Origin: Bacteroidota bacterium
GTDB lineage: Bacteria; Bacteroidota; Bacteroidia; Chitinophagales; Chitinophagaceae
Assembly (NCBI GenBank): GCA_018268135.1
Contig: JAFDXD010000079.1
Coordinates: 1 to 64,000, forward strand
DNA length: 64,000 nucleotides
Direction: 5' to 3'
Below, in pieces: positions 1 through 8,197 of this stretch; position 1 is the first letter of the stretch, and each line of letters begins with the position of its first letter. A program made the translations under genes and the position numbers. The notes beneath the pieces were generated by a model that worked only from the letters and a program-made list of their open reading frames with translations, did not search any database and had not been told where the DNA came from.

Positions 1-12
1 TCTTTTTATTTT

Positions 13-65
13 CCGCAATGTCTCCTTGCATAGCTTTTTGCAGCATAGGCTAAGGGACATTGCGG
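13..65. repeat. REP-like hairpin, copy 1
   Basis: The element begins CCGCAATGTC and ends GACATTGCGG, so its ends are a perfect 10-base inverted repeat around a roughly 33-base interior. The same ends occur at 207-259 and 658-708 and nowhere else that I noticed in the window. Hairpins of this kind are the usual substrates of RAYT transposases. Confidence 0.75.
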
Positions 66-206
66 TTCTTTTCCATAATACCTTTTGTTAAGTCAATATC
101 CCTAAGTTCCATAAAATTAATGACAGGAAAAATACCTTGCTCACCTGTAAGATAAAAACTTTGCCCTTGATTTCTTTGCCCTTGGTGTTCGAAAAACTTT
201 TATTTT

Positions 207-259
207 CCGCAATGTCTCCTTGCATAGCTTTTTGCAGCATAGGCTAAGGGACATTGCGG
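207..259. repeat. REP-like hairpin, copy 2, overlapping the RAYT stop codon
   Basis: This copy has the same sequence as the hairpin at 13-65. It lies at the 3' side of the minus-strand transposase remnant and supplies its stop codon (complement of 244-246), so gene and repeat are physically fused. Confidence 0.75.
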
Positions 260-615
260 TTCTTTTCCATAATACCTTTTGTTAAGTCAACATCCCTAAG
301 TTCCATAAAATTAATGACAGGATAAATACCTTGCTCACCTGTAAGATAAAACTTTGCTGAACTATGCGGATATTGTTCAGGCAGTTCCACTAACCTGTTC
401 CCTTTGCCTGTATTACAAAATGCAATTACTGCATGTACATGATGTGGCATAATGGAATAGCCGATTATATAATGACCCGATTGTTTTAATATATCAAACC
501 AGTTATAAACCGCATCATAGGCATTACAGATTTTGAATAAGGGGATCCAATCTTTGCAGGTAAAAGTTATAAAGTAAACTCCCTCTTTTTCTGGTATAGC
601 TTTGCGAACAGACAT
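244..615 (-). pseudogene. REP-associated tyrosine transposase (RAYT, Y1_Tnp family), internally deleted
   Basis: The 123-residue reading frame starts like a RAYT: an N-terminal strand with YFITFTC (residues 14-20) and the metal-binding HUH motif HVH at residues 59-61 within SIMPHHVHAVI. After CNTG (67-70) it jumps almost directly to the family's C-terminal block, ELPEQYPHSSAKFY followed by TGEQGIY. In full-length relatives these blocks are separated by a long helical segment holding the catalytic tyrosine. That segment is missing here, apparently through an in-frame deletion, so the protein should be unable to nick DNA. REP-like hairpins lie on both sides (207-259 and 658-708). The domain call is firm; the extent of the deletion is judged from memory of the family. 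Confidence 0.72.
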
Positions 616-657
616 AAATAAAGTTATGGAAATAAATTAGCTTATGTACTGCTAACA

Positions 658-708
658 CCGCAATGTCCCTTAGCCAAAACACATAAGCTCTAAAAGGAGA
701 CATTGCGG
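658..708. repeat. REP-like hairpin, copy 3, inverted relative to copies 1 and 2
   Basis: The element reads CCGCAATGTCCCTTAGCC at one end and GGAGACATTGCGG at the other. It matches the reverse complement of the copies at 13-65 and 207-259 at both ends but has a different loop. It lies just upstream of the RAYT start, so the gene is framed by inverted hairpins. Confidence 0.75.
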
Positions 709-800
709 AAAAAAAAAACTTTTAAAGTTTGTGATAGTAAACTGTAAAATTTCACCCGGACGGTTTTCATAACTCAATTTTCAACCTTTAGTAAAACAGT

Positions 801-2072
801 TTATTTCAAAGTATTCCTGAGTACTTTTAATTTACCATCTATCTTATTATCAATGGTTAAGCCTAAGATGTGTGCAATCAAAGGATAGATATTGATATTG
901 GCGAAGTTACCTATCTCAAAATGGTCTTTAAATGCCGGGCCCCAGGCATAAAAAGTGGCCTGCAATTCTGGCAATGAATTATCAAAACCATGAGCGCCAT
1001 AGGAGATTTTTCTTCCGGAAAAACTGAATCCTTTCGGCAAGTGGGGAACCAGCAGGATATCACCAATACGATGGAAGCGATCATCCTTTGTACGATAATG
1101 CCATCTGCGAGGGATTTTCTTTACGAGATAAACATCATAATCTTTCGCTACGGCTTTCAATTTTCTGTAGGTAGGTTTCACATCATTTTTGTTCTTTGCA
1201 TACAAATGGGCAGTAGCAGTGCCATTGGTAATTACAAACTTAGTGGTATCAATTACTGAAGGCAAACCAATGGTATGCAGGGTATCCATATTCGTCATAC
1301 CATGGTCTGAAACAAAAATAAAATTAACCGGAAGATTTAGTTGTTGACACATATCATACATCTTCTCCACGGAATGATCTACAAAATGTACTGCTTCTGC
1401 AGTGTGTGGAGATTTGGTTCCATACATATGCTCTGCATGATCTACTTCAGGAAAATAAAAGGTAATAAAATGAGGACGCTTTTCAGGAGGTAATTGCAGC
1501 CATTCTTTTACTATTTCAATTCTCCTGTCAATAGGTATGGCCTCATTATACTTGAAGTAATAGGTAGGATCCACTCCATCAATATGGCTTTCGGAACCCA
1601 CCCAATAGAAACTGGCGCTCAATAATTTTTGGCGCTCGGCCAATACCCATAAAGGCACTCCTCCATACCACGAAGGGTCTTCTACTGTTTTCTTGTTTCC
1701 AATCTGGTAAATTTGCTTCCTGGATTTATCATACAAAGTATTGTCCACTATTCCATGATGTGAAGGATACAAACCTGTGACAATCGAATAATGATTAGGG
1801 AAAGTTAAGGATGGATAACACGGTTTCATAGAAATAGCTTTCACTCCTTCACTGCTTATTCTTTTTAAAAATGTAGCATCGTATTTTTCTGCAAGATCGT
1901 ACCGGAAACCATCTGCTGAAATCAGGATTACATACGGTTTCTGTTCCTGAAATGGTGCATTCTGACGACCGGAGATGATGTATTGGGTGGTATCCTGTGC
2001 ATACAAGCCGGAAGGTAGAATTATTACAATAAGGTTGATTAAAAAGAAAACTTTAAAAGACTTGTAATCCAT
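801..2072 (-). CDS. Secreted alkaline-phosphatase-superfamily phosphodiesterase (NPP/ENPP type)
   Basis: This is a nucleotide pyrophosphatase/phosphodiesterase-like enzyme, expected to hydrolyse phosphodiester or pyrophosphate bonds in the periplasm with two zinc ions. I chose the ATG at 2072, giving 423 residues, because it begins directly before a clean signal peptide (MDYKSFKVFF then a hydrophobic run ending LYAQ at about residue 26). The frame is open upstream to 2201, but that extension looks non-coding. Metal ligand D54 lies in ISADGFRYD, and the nucleophile T90 in PSLTFPNHYSIVTGLYPSHHG. Later metal motifs are VSDHGMTN and YGAHGFDN. The true substrate cannot be told from sequence; related family members act on nucleotides or phospholipids. 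It stands alone on the minus strand. Confidence 0.88.
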   Translation of the reverse strand: MDYKSFKVFFLINLIVIILPSGLYAQDTTQYIISGRQNAPFQEQKPYVILISADGFRYDLAEKYDATFLKRISSEGVKAISMKPCYPSLTFPNHYSIVTGLYPSHHGIVDNTLYDKSRKQIYQIGNKKTVEDPSWYGGVPLWVLAERQKLLSASFYWVGSESHIDGVDPTYYFKYNEAIPIDRRIEIVKEWLQLPPEKRPHFITFYFPEVDHAEHMYGTKSPHTAEAVHFVDHSVEKMYDMCQQLNLPVNFIFVSDHGMTNMDTLHTIGLPSVIDTTKFVITNGTATAHLYAKNKNDVKPTYRKLKAVAKDYDVYLVKKIPRRWHYRTKDDRFHRIGDILLVPHLPKGFSFSGRKISYGAHGFDNSLPELQATFYAWGPAFKDHFEIGNFANINIYPLIAHILGLTIDNKIDGKLKVLRNTLK

Positions 2073-2266
2073 TTTGAAAATTGATTTGACAATTGAAGGT
2101 AATATTTCGGAATGATTCTTTGCAAGTTTCTTTTGTAAAATGAAATTATAAATTCCTGAGCCTTGGTTCGCACACGAAACAAATTCTTTACTCCCCATCA
2201 AATACTTTATACAAGTTATTTAAAAAACCAAACTCGTCAATTATATTTTCATAAACTTGAATGATG

Positions 2267-2289
2267 TTGTTTCGTAAGTCACGAAACAA
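2267..2289. promoter_or_regulatory. Perfect inverted repeat TTGTTTCGT-N5-ACGAAACAA
   Basis: Nine-base arms match exactly around the spacer AAGTC. There is no T tract after it, so it is more like an operator than a terminator. It lies about 195 bases upstream of the phosphodiesterase start and 135 bases past the LysE-type gene's stop. Confidence 0.45.
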
Positions 2290-2358
2290 GGCATAGGATT
2301 ACAAATGTTCAATTTTTTTCTTCCGCCGAAGCTAGTAATATTTCCACTCCATCAAAGC

Positions 2359-2384
2359 CCCCGCCTTGTCTCCCACAAGCGGGG
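2359..2384 (-). terminator. GC-rich hairpin downstream of the LysE-type gene
   Basis: CCCCGCCTTGT pairs with ACAAGCGGGG with one bulged base. It lies about 40 bases past the stop of the minus-strand gene that ends at 2425. The T tract after it on that strand is poor, so the terminator role is only probable. Confidence 0.4.
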
Positions 2385-2424
2385 AACAAATTTTTATAAA
2401 ACTACCAATTTGCATGGATGGTTG

Positions 2425-3099
2425 CTATGCGTCTTTCTCCTCTGCATAATGCAACTTTGCTACGCCATCTTTGTGCCTGATAATTTTATACAATTGAATG
2501 AGCGCCGTAAGCGCAAACACAGCGCCTATTACCCAATGTAAATACTGCTGTGCATTGGCTATTTTACTATACAAAAAATTGCCGCCAAAAATAAAAACAC
2601 AGTTGCCCGCAAAGGCCCCTAACCCAATACCAACTATATAACTATTGTATTGACTATTGATGGGCAATAATATTTTTTTTGTAAATAAAACAGTACTCCA
2701 TCCAAACCAAAATACTATTACTACAGGGTTAACGGCACAGCCAATAACGCCTAGTAAAAACCTGTTCATATTATTATTGAGAATAGGATTACGGGCATTA
2801 TTGCCACCATGCATGGCTGCTATAAAACTACCTACAGCCAGCGCCACTACTATGCCAAATGTTACCCACTCCATCATCTTCATTAACTTTGCCTGCTTGC
2901 GCAGCCAGTCAATACCAATTAGCGATACCCTTACATAAATCATTTCTACCAGGGTAGATCCTAATGAAAAATATAGCGCCTGCCTTATGCTTTCTTCTAT
3001 ACCAATTTGCATGGCAGCTACATTGAGCGTGCCCAAGGGCAGCGACCCTAAGAAACTGATTAACCAACCCCAACAAAAAATTCGGATAATTTTTGACAT
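2425..3099 (-). CDS. LysE/RhtB family amino-acid exporter-like membrane protein
   Basis: This 224-residue inner-membrane protein has about six hydrophobic segments. The first contains SFLGSLPLGTLNVAAMQIG, the small-residue and Pro-rich opening seen in LysE-type translocators. A later segment reads GCAVNPVVIVFWFGW, matching the conserved NP of the family's second half. Members export amino acids or related small molecules using the proton gradient; the substrate here is unknown. It has no close operon partner, since the neighbours are 245 bases or more away, and one member of the dispersed repeat (3216-3312) lies upstream of its start. Confidence 0.75.
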   Translation of the reverse strand: MSKIIRIFCWGWLISFLGSLPLGTLNVAAMQIGIEESIRQALYFSLGSTLVEMIYVRVSLIGIDWLRKQAKLMKMMEWVTFGIVVALAVGSFIAAMHGGNNARNPILNNNMNRFLLGVIGCAVNPVVIVFWFGWSTVLFTKKILLPINSQYNSYIVGIGLGAFAGNCVFIFGGNFLYSKIANAQQYLHWVIGAVFALTALIQLYKIIRHKDGVAKLHYAEEKDA

Positions 3100-3215
3100 G
3101 CATCAAAGATATACAACTGTTACAAATTGTATTACCAGTGATAAAAGTAGGATACACAATTAGCAGCGCTTTGCCAGGCAGGTTACATACCTATATATGC
3201 TGCTATGAAAAAATA

Positions 3216-3312
3216 GGGCCGGGCTATTAGCCCCGAATGTAGTGGATACCCCGGTGAGGCCTTGTGCGCATGCATGGTGCCGGAGTAGAAACGAAATGCG
3301 GGACCACTGTTG
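3216..3312 (+). repeat. Dispersed intergenic repeat, copy A
   Basis: A GC-richer block begins GCCGGGCTAT and ends GCGGGACCACTGTTG. It lines up with the block at 47914-48013 and, inverted, with 54800-54863: shared landmarks are GTGGATA/GGGATAG, AGAAACGAAATGC/TGAAGCGAATAGC and the terminal ACCACTGTTG. It contains no open frame of note. It lies between the YceI gene's 3' end and the LysE-type gene's start. Confidence 0.6.
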
Positions 3313-3345
3313 ATTATTGAAAAATGCCTGGCTTCAAAAAAAAAA

Positions 3346-3885
3346 TTATTTTGCAAATGCGCTTAATGAAATTTTTACATTATCACCCATCACGGCGCTA
3401 TTGCCGCCTACACCAAAGTCTCTTCTGTCTATTTCAAAATCGCCGGCAAAGAGGTAACCTCCATTTTGTGCAATGGCGGTAAATAAAAAATGTAAAGGGC
3501 GGGTTACTCCTTTGATAAAGAGATTGCCGGTAAACATATAAGTAGAGGCTTTGTTAGTGCCTTCTATTTTGGAACTGTAAATGCGAATTACCGGGTATTT
3601 ATCTGCATTAAAATATTCTTCCTGCCTTAGGTGGCTGTCTCTTGCGCCATTGTCGGTATCTACAGTTTTTGCATCTACCGATACATCAAATGAAGAGGTG
3701 GTTGGTTTTGTAGCGTCAAACTTTATATTGCCCTTAAGCCCTGTAAAATCGCCACCGGTACTTATTCCAAAATTTTTAATTACAAAATGAATTTTGCTTC
3801 CTGCATCGGTTGGCACTAAAAGCTTCTGTGCTTTGATAGCCGAAAAACTTATGATTAAAGCGAATGTTGCTATTATATTTTTCAT
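3346..3885 (-). CDS. YceI family periplasmic protein
   Basis: YceI proteins are secreted lipocalin-like beta-barrels that bind long polyprenoid lipids. The ATG at 3885 gives 179 residues starting with a signal peptide (MKNIIATFALIISFSAIKAQ). The body shows the family's landmarks: SKIHFVIKNFGIS near the start, GLKGNIKFD, a DSHLRQEEYFNADKYP block and FTGNLFIKGVTRPLHF. Upstream in-frame codons to 3906 are possible but would spoil the signal peptide. The gene appears monocistronic; its role is probably isoprenoid transport or storage in the envelope, which is family knowledge rather than seen here. Confidence 0.9.
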   Translation of the reverse strand: MKNIIATFALIISFSAIKAQKLLVPTDAGSKIHFVIKNFGISTGGDFTGLKGNIKFDATKPTTSSFDVSVDAKTVDTDNGARDSHLRQEEYFNADKYPVIRIYSSKIEGTNKASTYMFTGNLFIKGVTRPLHFLFTAIAQNGGYLFAGDFEIDRRDFGVGGNSAVMGDNVKISLSAFAK

Positions 3886-4023
3886 ACAAATTTTATTGAA
3901 ACACAATATTACTGTTTAAACTTTGATATATAATTTGTTTAAAAAAGTTTTAACAAGTTTGTAATAAATAATTCAAAATGATGGATGAAAACTTTGACTG
4001 AGTGAAGTGTGTTTTTATAAAGG

Positions 4024-5112
4024 CTAATTTATTTTTTTATCGGCGTCTTTCATTATTTTGTAAAGAGCCTTGGTATCTTTTCTAAACTTAAGGCCTCTGC
4101 CAAAGCTCCAGGGCTTTATTCCCCTGCTTTTATTAATACTACATATTTCATACAATGCCTTCCAGTGTTTTAATATTTCTTTATGGGCCTGCTTTAGCGT
4201 ATATCCTGTATCATAAAAATGATTAGGCTCAGCGCCACAGCCATTGTACTCAAGTATTGAAAAATTTTTTCCCTGCTTTAGGTCATCTATGCTATTACAC
4301 ATAATATCGTACCGTCCATAAAAAAAATCATCAATATCAATACTTATTTTATCAAACAAGGCAACCAATTTGTCGTCAATTTCGTTTCTTAAATCCACAA
4401 AGTGAGCACCACGGTTATGGTTAGCCGCATAGCTTAAAATATATTTTTCTCCTTTGGCAATGATAGTATCCCAATTGTCTTTGTGCTTGCTATGCAACTC
4501 ACCTATTCGTTTTTTGCCCTTGGGATGCTGCATTACCAGTTGGTACAGGGTATGCATGCCATCTCCTACTACCTGCAAAGGTATTTTATGCAAAAAACCT
4601 GTTACGGTACCGGTTTGCTGATTAGGATACCTGATATGAAATACACTTACTTCCATTGGGTATTGCACCATGCGTTGCACAATATATTCTACCGGCACTA
4701 GCGAATGGTAATGTTCTAAATCCTGCTGTGTATCTATTTTTCTAAATAAAATACCCTGCCCACCCATTTCGGGCTTTACAATAAAGGGATACTCTATTTT
4801 ATATGCTGTAAGTTTTTGTAAAATATTTTGGATACTGTCTGCAGGAAGTACATTAAAAGTAGTAGGATATAATTGTGTGGGCAACAGGTCGTACATTTCT
4901 TTTTTAGGCTCGCCATCCATACCGCCAAAAGTAAGCTTAGGATTGCTGGGAGTAAAAAACCATACTGCCCGGGATTTTAGCATATACCAACCCCATACCG
5001 GCACCAATGGTAAATAGATTAGCCAAAAAGGCCATGCTTCCCAATTCCGGATTGTAGCAATTAATTTTTTCAAATGTTGATTTATGTTGCAAAAATAAAT
5101 GTATGCAGGCAA
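4024..5112 (-). CDS. ATP-grasp domain protein with N-terminal membrane segment
   Basis: This protein of up to 362 residues carries an ATP-grasp fold: YPFIVKPEMGGQG (ATP-binding Lys and glycine-rich loop), a central VQRMVQYPMEVSVF strand and the metal-binding end FSILEYNGCGAEPNHFY. Such proteins are often labelled D-Ala-D-Ala ligase-like, but nothing shows that substrate. A hydrophobic stretch near residues 28-45 (WPFWLIYLPLVPVWGWYML) suggests membrane attachment. The start is uncertain: besides the ATG at 5112 there is an in-frame TTG at 5073 (giving LKKLIATIRNWE), preceded on this strand by a TATTTTTG box at 5097-5090, which would fit the shorter form. It is divergent from the iron-sulfur gene at 5161. 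Confidence 0.72.
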   Translation of the reverse strand: MPAYIYFCNINQHLKKLIATIRNWEAWPFWLIYLPLVPVWGWYMLKSRAVWFFTPSNPKLTFGGMDGEPKKEMYDLLPTQLYPTTFNVLPADSIQNILQKLTAYKIEYPFIVKPEMGGQGILFRKIDTQQDLEHYHSLVPVEYIVQRMVQYPMEVSVFHIRYPNQQTGTVTGFLHKIPLQVVGDGMHTLYQLVMQHPKGKKRIGELHSKHKDNWDTIIAKGEKYILSYAANHNRGAHFVDLRNEIDDKLVALFDKISIDIDDFFYGRYDIMCNSIDDLKQGKNFSILEYNGCGAEPNHFYDTGYTLKQAHKEILKHWKALYEICSINKSRGIKPWSFGRGLKFRKDTKALYKIMKDADKKIN

Positions 5113-5160
5113 ACATCATACAACAAATGTTGCTTACTTTGTTGAAAAATTAAATAGCGT

Positions 5161-5940
5161 ATGCATGTACCTACAATGGCAGAAATGATGGCAAGTGGCG
5201 AAAACCCCGAAATATTGTTTTGGGTAGGATGCTCCGGCAGCTTTGACCAAAGAGCACAAAAGATTACGAAAGCATTTATTAGCATATTAAATAAAATAGG
5301 GATTAAATATGCCATACTTGGCAAAGAAGAAATGTGCACCGGCGACCCGGCAAGAAGAGCCGGCAACGAATTTATGTTTCAAATGATGGCTTATCAAAAT
5401 ATACAGATATTGAATGGCTATGGAATAAAAAAAATAGTAACTGCCTGCCCTCATTGTTTTAATATTTTAGGCAATGAATATCCCGAGCTTGGTGGCACTT
5501 ATGAAGTAATACACCATGCTGTTTTTTTGCAACAACTGATAGATGAAGGGAAAATTAAAATGCAGGAGGCTGGCGCATTTAAGGGTAAAAAAATTACGTA
5601 CCACGATAGTTGCTACTTAGGGCGTGCCAACAATATTTATGAAGCCCCCCGCAAAGTATTGGAGGCAATGGATGTGGAGCTGGTAGAAATGAAACGTTGC
5701 CGCAGCAATGGTTTATGCTGCGGAGCCGGCGGCGCTCAAATGTTTAAAGAAGAAGAAAAAGGAAGCCAAAGGATTAATATTGAACGCAGCAATGAAGCAT
5801 TAGATACAGGCGCTACCGTAATTGCTGCCGCCTGCCCATTTTGCAATACCATGCTTACTGATGGTGTAAAAAATAAAGAAAAAGAAGAGGAGGTAGCCGT
5901 ACTTGATATTGCAGAATTAGTAGCTGCTTCTATGCAATAA
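5161..5940 (+). CDS. Cysteine-rich (CCG) domain iron-sulfur protein, LutA/HdrB-like
   Basis: This 259-residue cytosolic protein has the duplicated cysteine-rich domain found in lactate-utilization LutA, the glycolate oxidase subunit GlcF and heterodisulfide reductase subunit B. Cysteines visible are C24, C59, the CPHC pair 96/99, C151 in HDSCYLGR, the CC of LCCGAGG at 186-187 and the CPFC pair 225/228. These bind iron-sulfur clusters in relatives. An N-terminal ferredoxin-like domain, present in longer relatives, is absent, so it probably works with a separate partner that I do not see nearby. It heads the plus-strand run 5161-9542, with 25 bases to the next gene. Confidence 0.85.
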   Translation: MHVPTMAEMMASGENPEILFWVGCSGSFDQRAQKITKAFISILNKIGIKYAILGKEEMCTGDPARRAGNEFMFQMMAYQNIQILNGYGIKKIVTACPHCFNILGNEYPELGGTYEVIHHAVFLQQLIDEGKIKMQEAGAFKGKKITYHDSCYLGRANNIYEAPRKVLEAMDVELVEMKRCRSNGLCCGAGGAQMFKEEEKGSQRINIERSNEALDTGATVIAAACPFCNTMLTDGVKNKEKEEEVAVLDIAELVAASMQ

Positions 5941-5965
5941 TTATTTACCAAATCATTTTATAAAA

Positions 5966-6886
5966 ATGAAGATTAGCGTAATATTTCTACTTTCATTTTC
6001 ATTACTATTTATTTGTTGTAACCCTGCAAAAAAAATGATGAAAGAACCCAATACAGGCATGAGTACTACCAGGCCATTTGATAAAGAGGGGCACCGGGGC
6101 TGCCGGGGCTTAATGCCCGAAAACACCATCCCGGCCATGATAAAAGCCTTAGAGCTTGGGGTAACTACGTTAGAAATGGATATTTCATTTACAAAAGACA
6201 AGCAGGCAATACTTTCGCATGAGCCTTTTTTTAATCATGAAATTACCACCCGGCCAGATGGAACTTATATTGATGAAAAGGATGAGCGTAGCTACAATAT
6301 TTATCAAATGACCTATGATAGTGTAAAAAAATATGATGTAGGGCTTAAGCCTCATCCAAGATTTCCGCAGCAGCAAAAAATAAAAGCTGTAAAACCCTTG
6401 CTGGCAGATGTATTTGAAGCAATAGTAGATGCCATGAAAACCCGTAGGCGCCCCTATCCTCAATTTAATATTGAAACCAAATGTATGCCTGATGGCGATG
6501 ATATTTACCATCCCAAACCAGCAGAATTTGTAGAGCTGCTGATGAAGGTAATACAGCAATATCACATGGAAGAAAATGTAATCATTCAATCATTTGATGT
6601 AAGAAGCCTTCAATATTTGCATCAGCATTACCCAACCATTCGTACTGCATTGCTTATAGAAGGCACTGATAAAAGCGGGGTAAATAGCCAACTTAATAAG
6701 CTTGGCTTTACTCCTACTATCTACAGCCCCGACTACTCATTGGTAAACCAATTGCTTGTAAACAAATGCCACGAGAAAAATATGCTGCTAATACCCTGGA
6801 CAGTAGATGATAAAAAAAATATTGACAATTTAATGCAACTAGGGGTAGATGGAATTATTACTGACTATCCTAATTTGTTTAATTAA
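5966..6886 (+). CDS. Glycerophosphodiester phosphodiesterase, lipoprotein
   Basis: GDPD enzymes cut glycerophosphodiesters to glycerol-3-phosphate and an alcohol. The 306-residue protein begins with a lipoprotein signal: a hydrophobic run then LLFICC, so C17 or C18 would be acylated and the enzyme tethered to the envelope. The catalytic opening is EGHRGCRGLMPENT, with H43, R44 and the PENT glutamate, followed by TLEMDISFTKD and LSHEP (second catalytic His). The C-terminus ends with PWTVDDKKNIDNLMQLGVDGIITDYPN, the typical TIM-barrel finish. The small insert between strands is normal for the family. It lies 12 bases before kynU, likely co-transcribed though functionally unrelated. Confidence 0.93.
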   Translation: MKISVIFLLSFSLLFICCNPAKKMMKEPNTGMSTTRPFDKEGHRGCRGLMPENTIPAMIKALELGVTTLEMDISFTKDKQAILSHEPFFNHEITTRPDGTYIDEKDERSYNIYQMTYDSVKKYDVGLKPHPRFPQQQKIKAVKPLLADVFEAIVDAMKTRRRPYPQFNIETKCMPDGDDIYHPKPAEFVELLMKVIQQYHMEENVIIQSFDVRSLQYLHQHYPTIRTALLIEGTDKSGVNSQLNKLGFTPTIYSPDYSLVNQLLVNKCHEKNMLLIPWTVDDKKNIDNLMQLGVDGIITDYPNLFN

Positions 6887-6898
6887 AAAACTTCTTCA

Positions 6899-8173
6899 AT
6901 GCCAGATAATACTGCATTAACTTATGCTAAAGAATCGGATATAAATGATCCGCTAAAAAATTTTAGGGAAAAATTTTATATCCCATTTCTACATAATAAA
7001 AATGCTATTTATTTTTTAGGCAACTCCCTGGGCTTACAGCCAAAATCTACACAGGATGAAGTGCTGAACATAATGGAAGATTGGGCGAGCTATGGAGTAG
7101 AAGGTTTTTTTTATGGTAAAAATCCCTGGCTTCATTATTCAAAACAATTACTGCAGCCAATTGCAAAAATAATTGGCGCACTGCCCAACGAAGTTGTATT
7201 GATGAATCACCTTACGGTAAATCTTCATTTAATGATGATTTCATTTTACAACCCTACCCCTTCCCGTTATAAAATTATTTGCGAAGCAAAAGCTTTTCCA
7301 TCTGACCAATATGTATTTGAAAGCCAGGCAAAATTACATGGATTCAATGCAGAGGATGCCATTGTGGAAGTATCTCCAAAGGCAGGCACCGAAATTATCA
7401 GCACTGATGATATTATTACAGCTATTGAAAAAAATAAAGACAGTGCAGCCCTGGTATTATTTAGCGCTGTAAATTATTATACGGGCCAGGTATTTGATAT
7501 AAAAAAAATAACTGCTGCAGCCCATCAATATGGTATGGTAGCGGGTTTTGACCTGGCACATGCTGCGGGCAACATAGCTTTACATTTGCATGAAGATGAA
7601 GTAGACTTTGCCTGCTGGTGCAATTATAAATACCTGAATAGCGGGCCAGGAGCCATTGCCGGCGCTTATGTAAATGAAAAACATTTGCAACATAAAAACA
7701 TAAAACGCTTAAATGGCTGGTGGGGAAATGATGTAAGCAATCGTTTTAAAATGGAAAAAACTTTTACTCCCTACCCTACTGCAGAAGCATGGCAACTAAG
7801 TACCCCGCCCCTAATGCTGCTGGCGGCCTTACACGCTTCTCTTAAAATATTTGAAGATGCAGGTTTTGAAAATTTATTACAAAAACAAAAAAAATTATCG
7901 GCATACAGCTTTGAACTTTTAAATGATATTAATGCAGAAAATAAATATTTTGAAATACTTACACCTCAGTCCCCCGCCGAAAGAGGCTGCCAGGTATCGT
8001 TAGCATTTCATCAAAAAGGAAAAGAAGTATTTGAAGCTTTGAGCAAAAACGGTGTAATGACTGACTGGAGAGAACCCAATGTAATTAGGATAGCCCCGGT
8101 ACCCTTGTACAATAGCTTTGAAGAAGTTTACCAATTTTCAGAAATTTTAAAATCAATAGTAACCAGCAATTAA
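6899..8173 (+). CDS. kynU: Kynureninase
   Basis: KynU is a PLP enzyme that splits L-kynurenine to anthranilate and alanine, or 3-hydroxykynurenine to 3-hydroxyanthranilate. The 424-residue length is typical. Seen motifs are YFLGNSLGLQP (residues 38-48), LMNHLTVNLHLM, AGFDLAHAAGN with the pyridine-ring aspartate at D218, and WCNYKYLNSGPG with K244 as the likely PLP lysine. Other kynurenine-pathway genes (tryptophan dioxygenase, formamidase, 3-hydroxyanthranilate dioxygenase) are not in the window. It sits 12 bases after the phosphodiesterase gene and 24 before pyrF, probably in one transcript. Confidence 0.95.
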   Translation: MPDNTALTYAKESDINDPLKNFREKFYIPFLHNKNAIYFLGNSLGLQPKSTQDEVLNIMEDWASYGVEGFFYGKNPWLHYSKQLLQPIAKIIGALPNEVVLMNHLTVNLHLMMISFYNPTPSRYKIICEAKAFPSDQYVFESQAKLHGFNAEDAIVEVSPKAGTEIISTDDIITAIEKNKDSAALVLFSAVNYYTGQVFDIKKITAAAHQYGMVAGFDLAHAAGNIALHLHEDEVDFACWCNYKYLNSGPGAIAGAYVNEKHLQHKNIKRLNGWWGNDVSNRFKMEKTFTPYPTAEAWQLSTPPLMLLAALHASLKIFEDAGFENLLQKQKKLSAYSFELLNDINAENKYFEILTPQSPAERGCQVSLAFHQKGKEVFEALSKNGVMTDWREPNVIRIAPVPLYNSFEEVYQFSEILKSIVTSN

Positions 8174-8197
8174 TCATATATTTTTAACCTAACAATT

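Larger units (their letters stand above)
3..357. repeat. Tandem direct repeat of a RAYT 3' end plus hairpin
   Basis: Bases about 3-164 and 197-357 are nearly identical; the differences I see are single-base changes such as aatatccc versus aacatccc, plus a one-base length change in an A run. Each copy carries the REP-like hairpin and the sequence that encodes the C-terminus of the decayed transposase at 244-615. The 33 bases between the copies contain TTGCCCTTG twice. The first copy is therefore a truncated duplicate of the transposase tail, made by a local duplication or by a second insertion. Confidence 0.85.
2073..2424. other. Non-coding gap between the phosphodiesterase and the LysE-type gene
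   Basis: The gap holds the upstream region of the phosphodiesterase gene, the perfect inverted repeat at 2267-2289 and the GC-rich hairpin at 2359-2384. I see no convincing gene; short frames here lack family features. Confidence 0.6.

Noticed and set aside
2305..2541. 78-codon plus-strand reading frame
   Set aside because: It is antisense to the 3' end of the LysE-type gene and includes the GC-rich hairpin.
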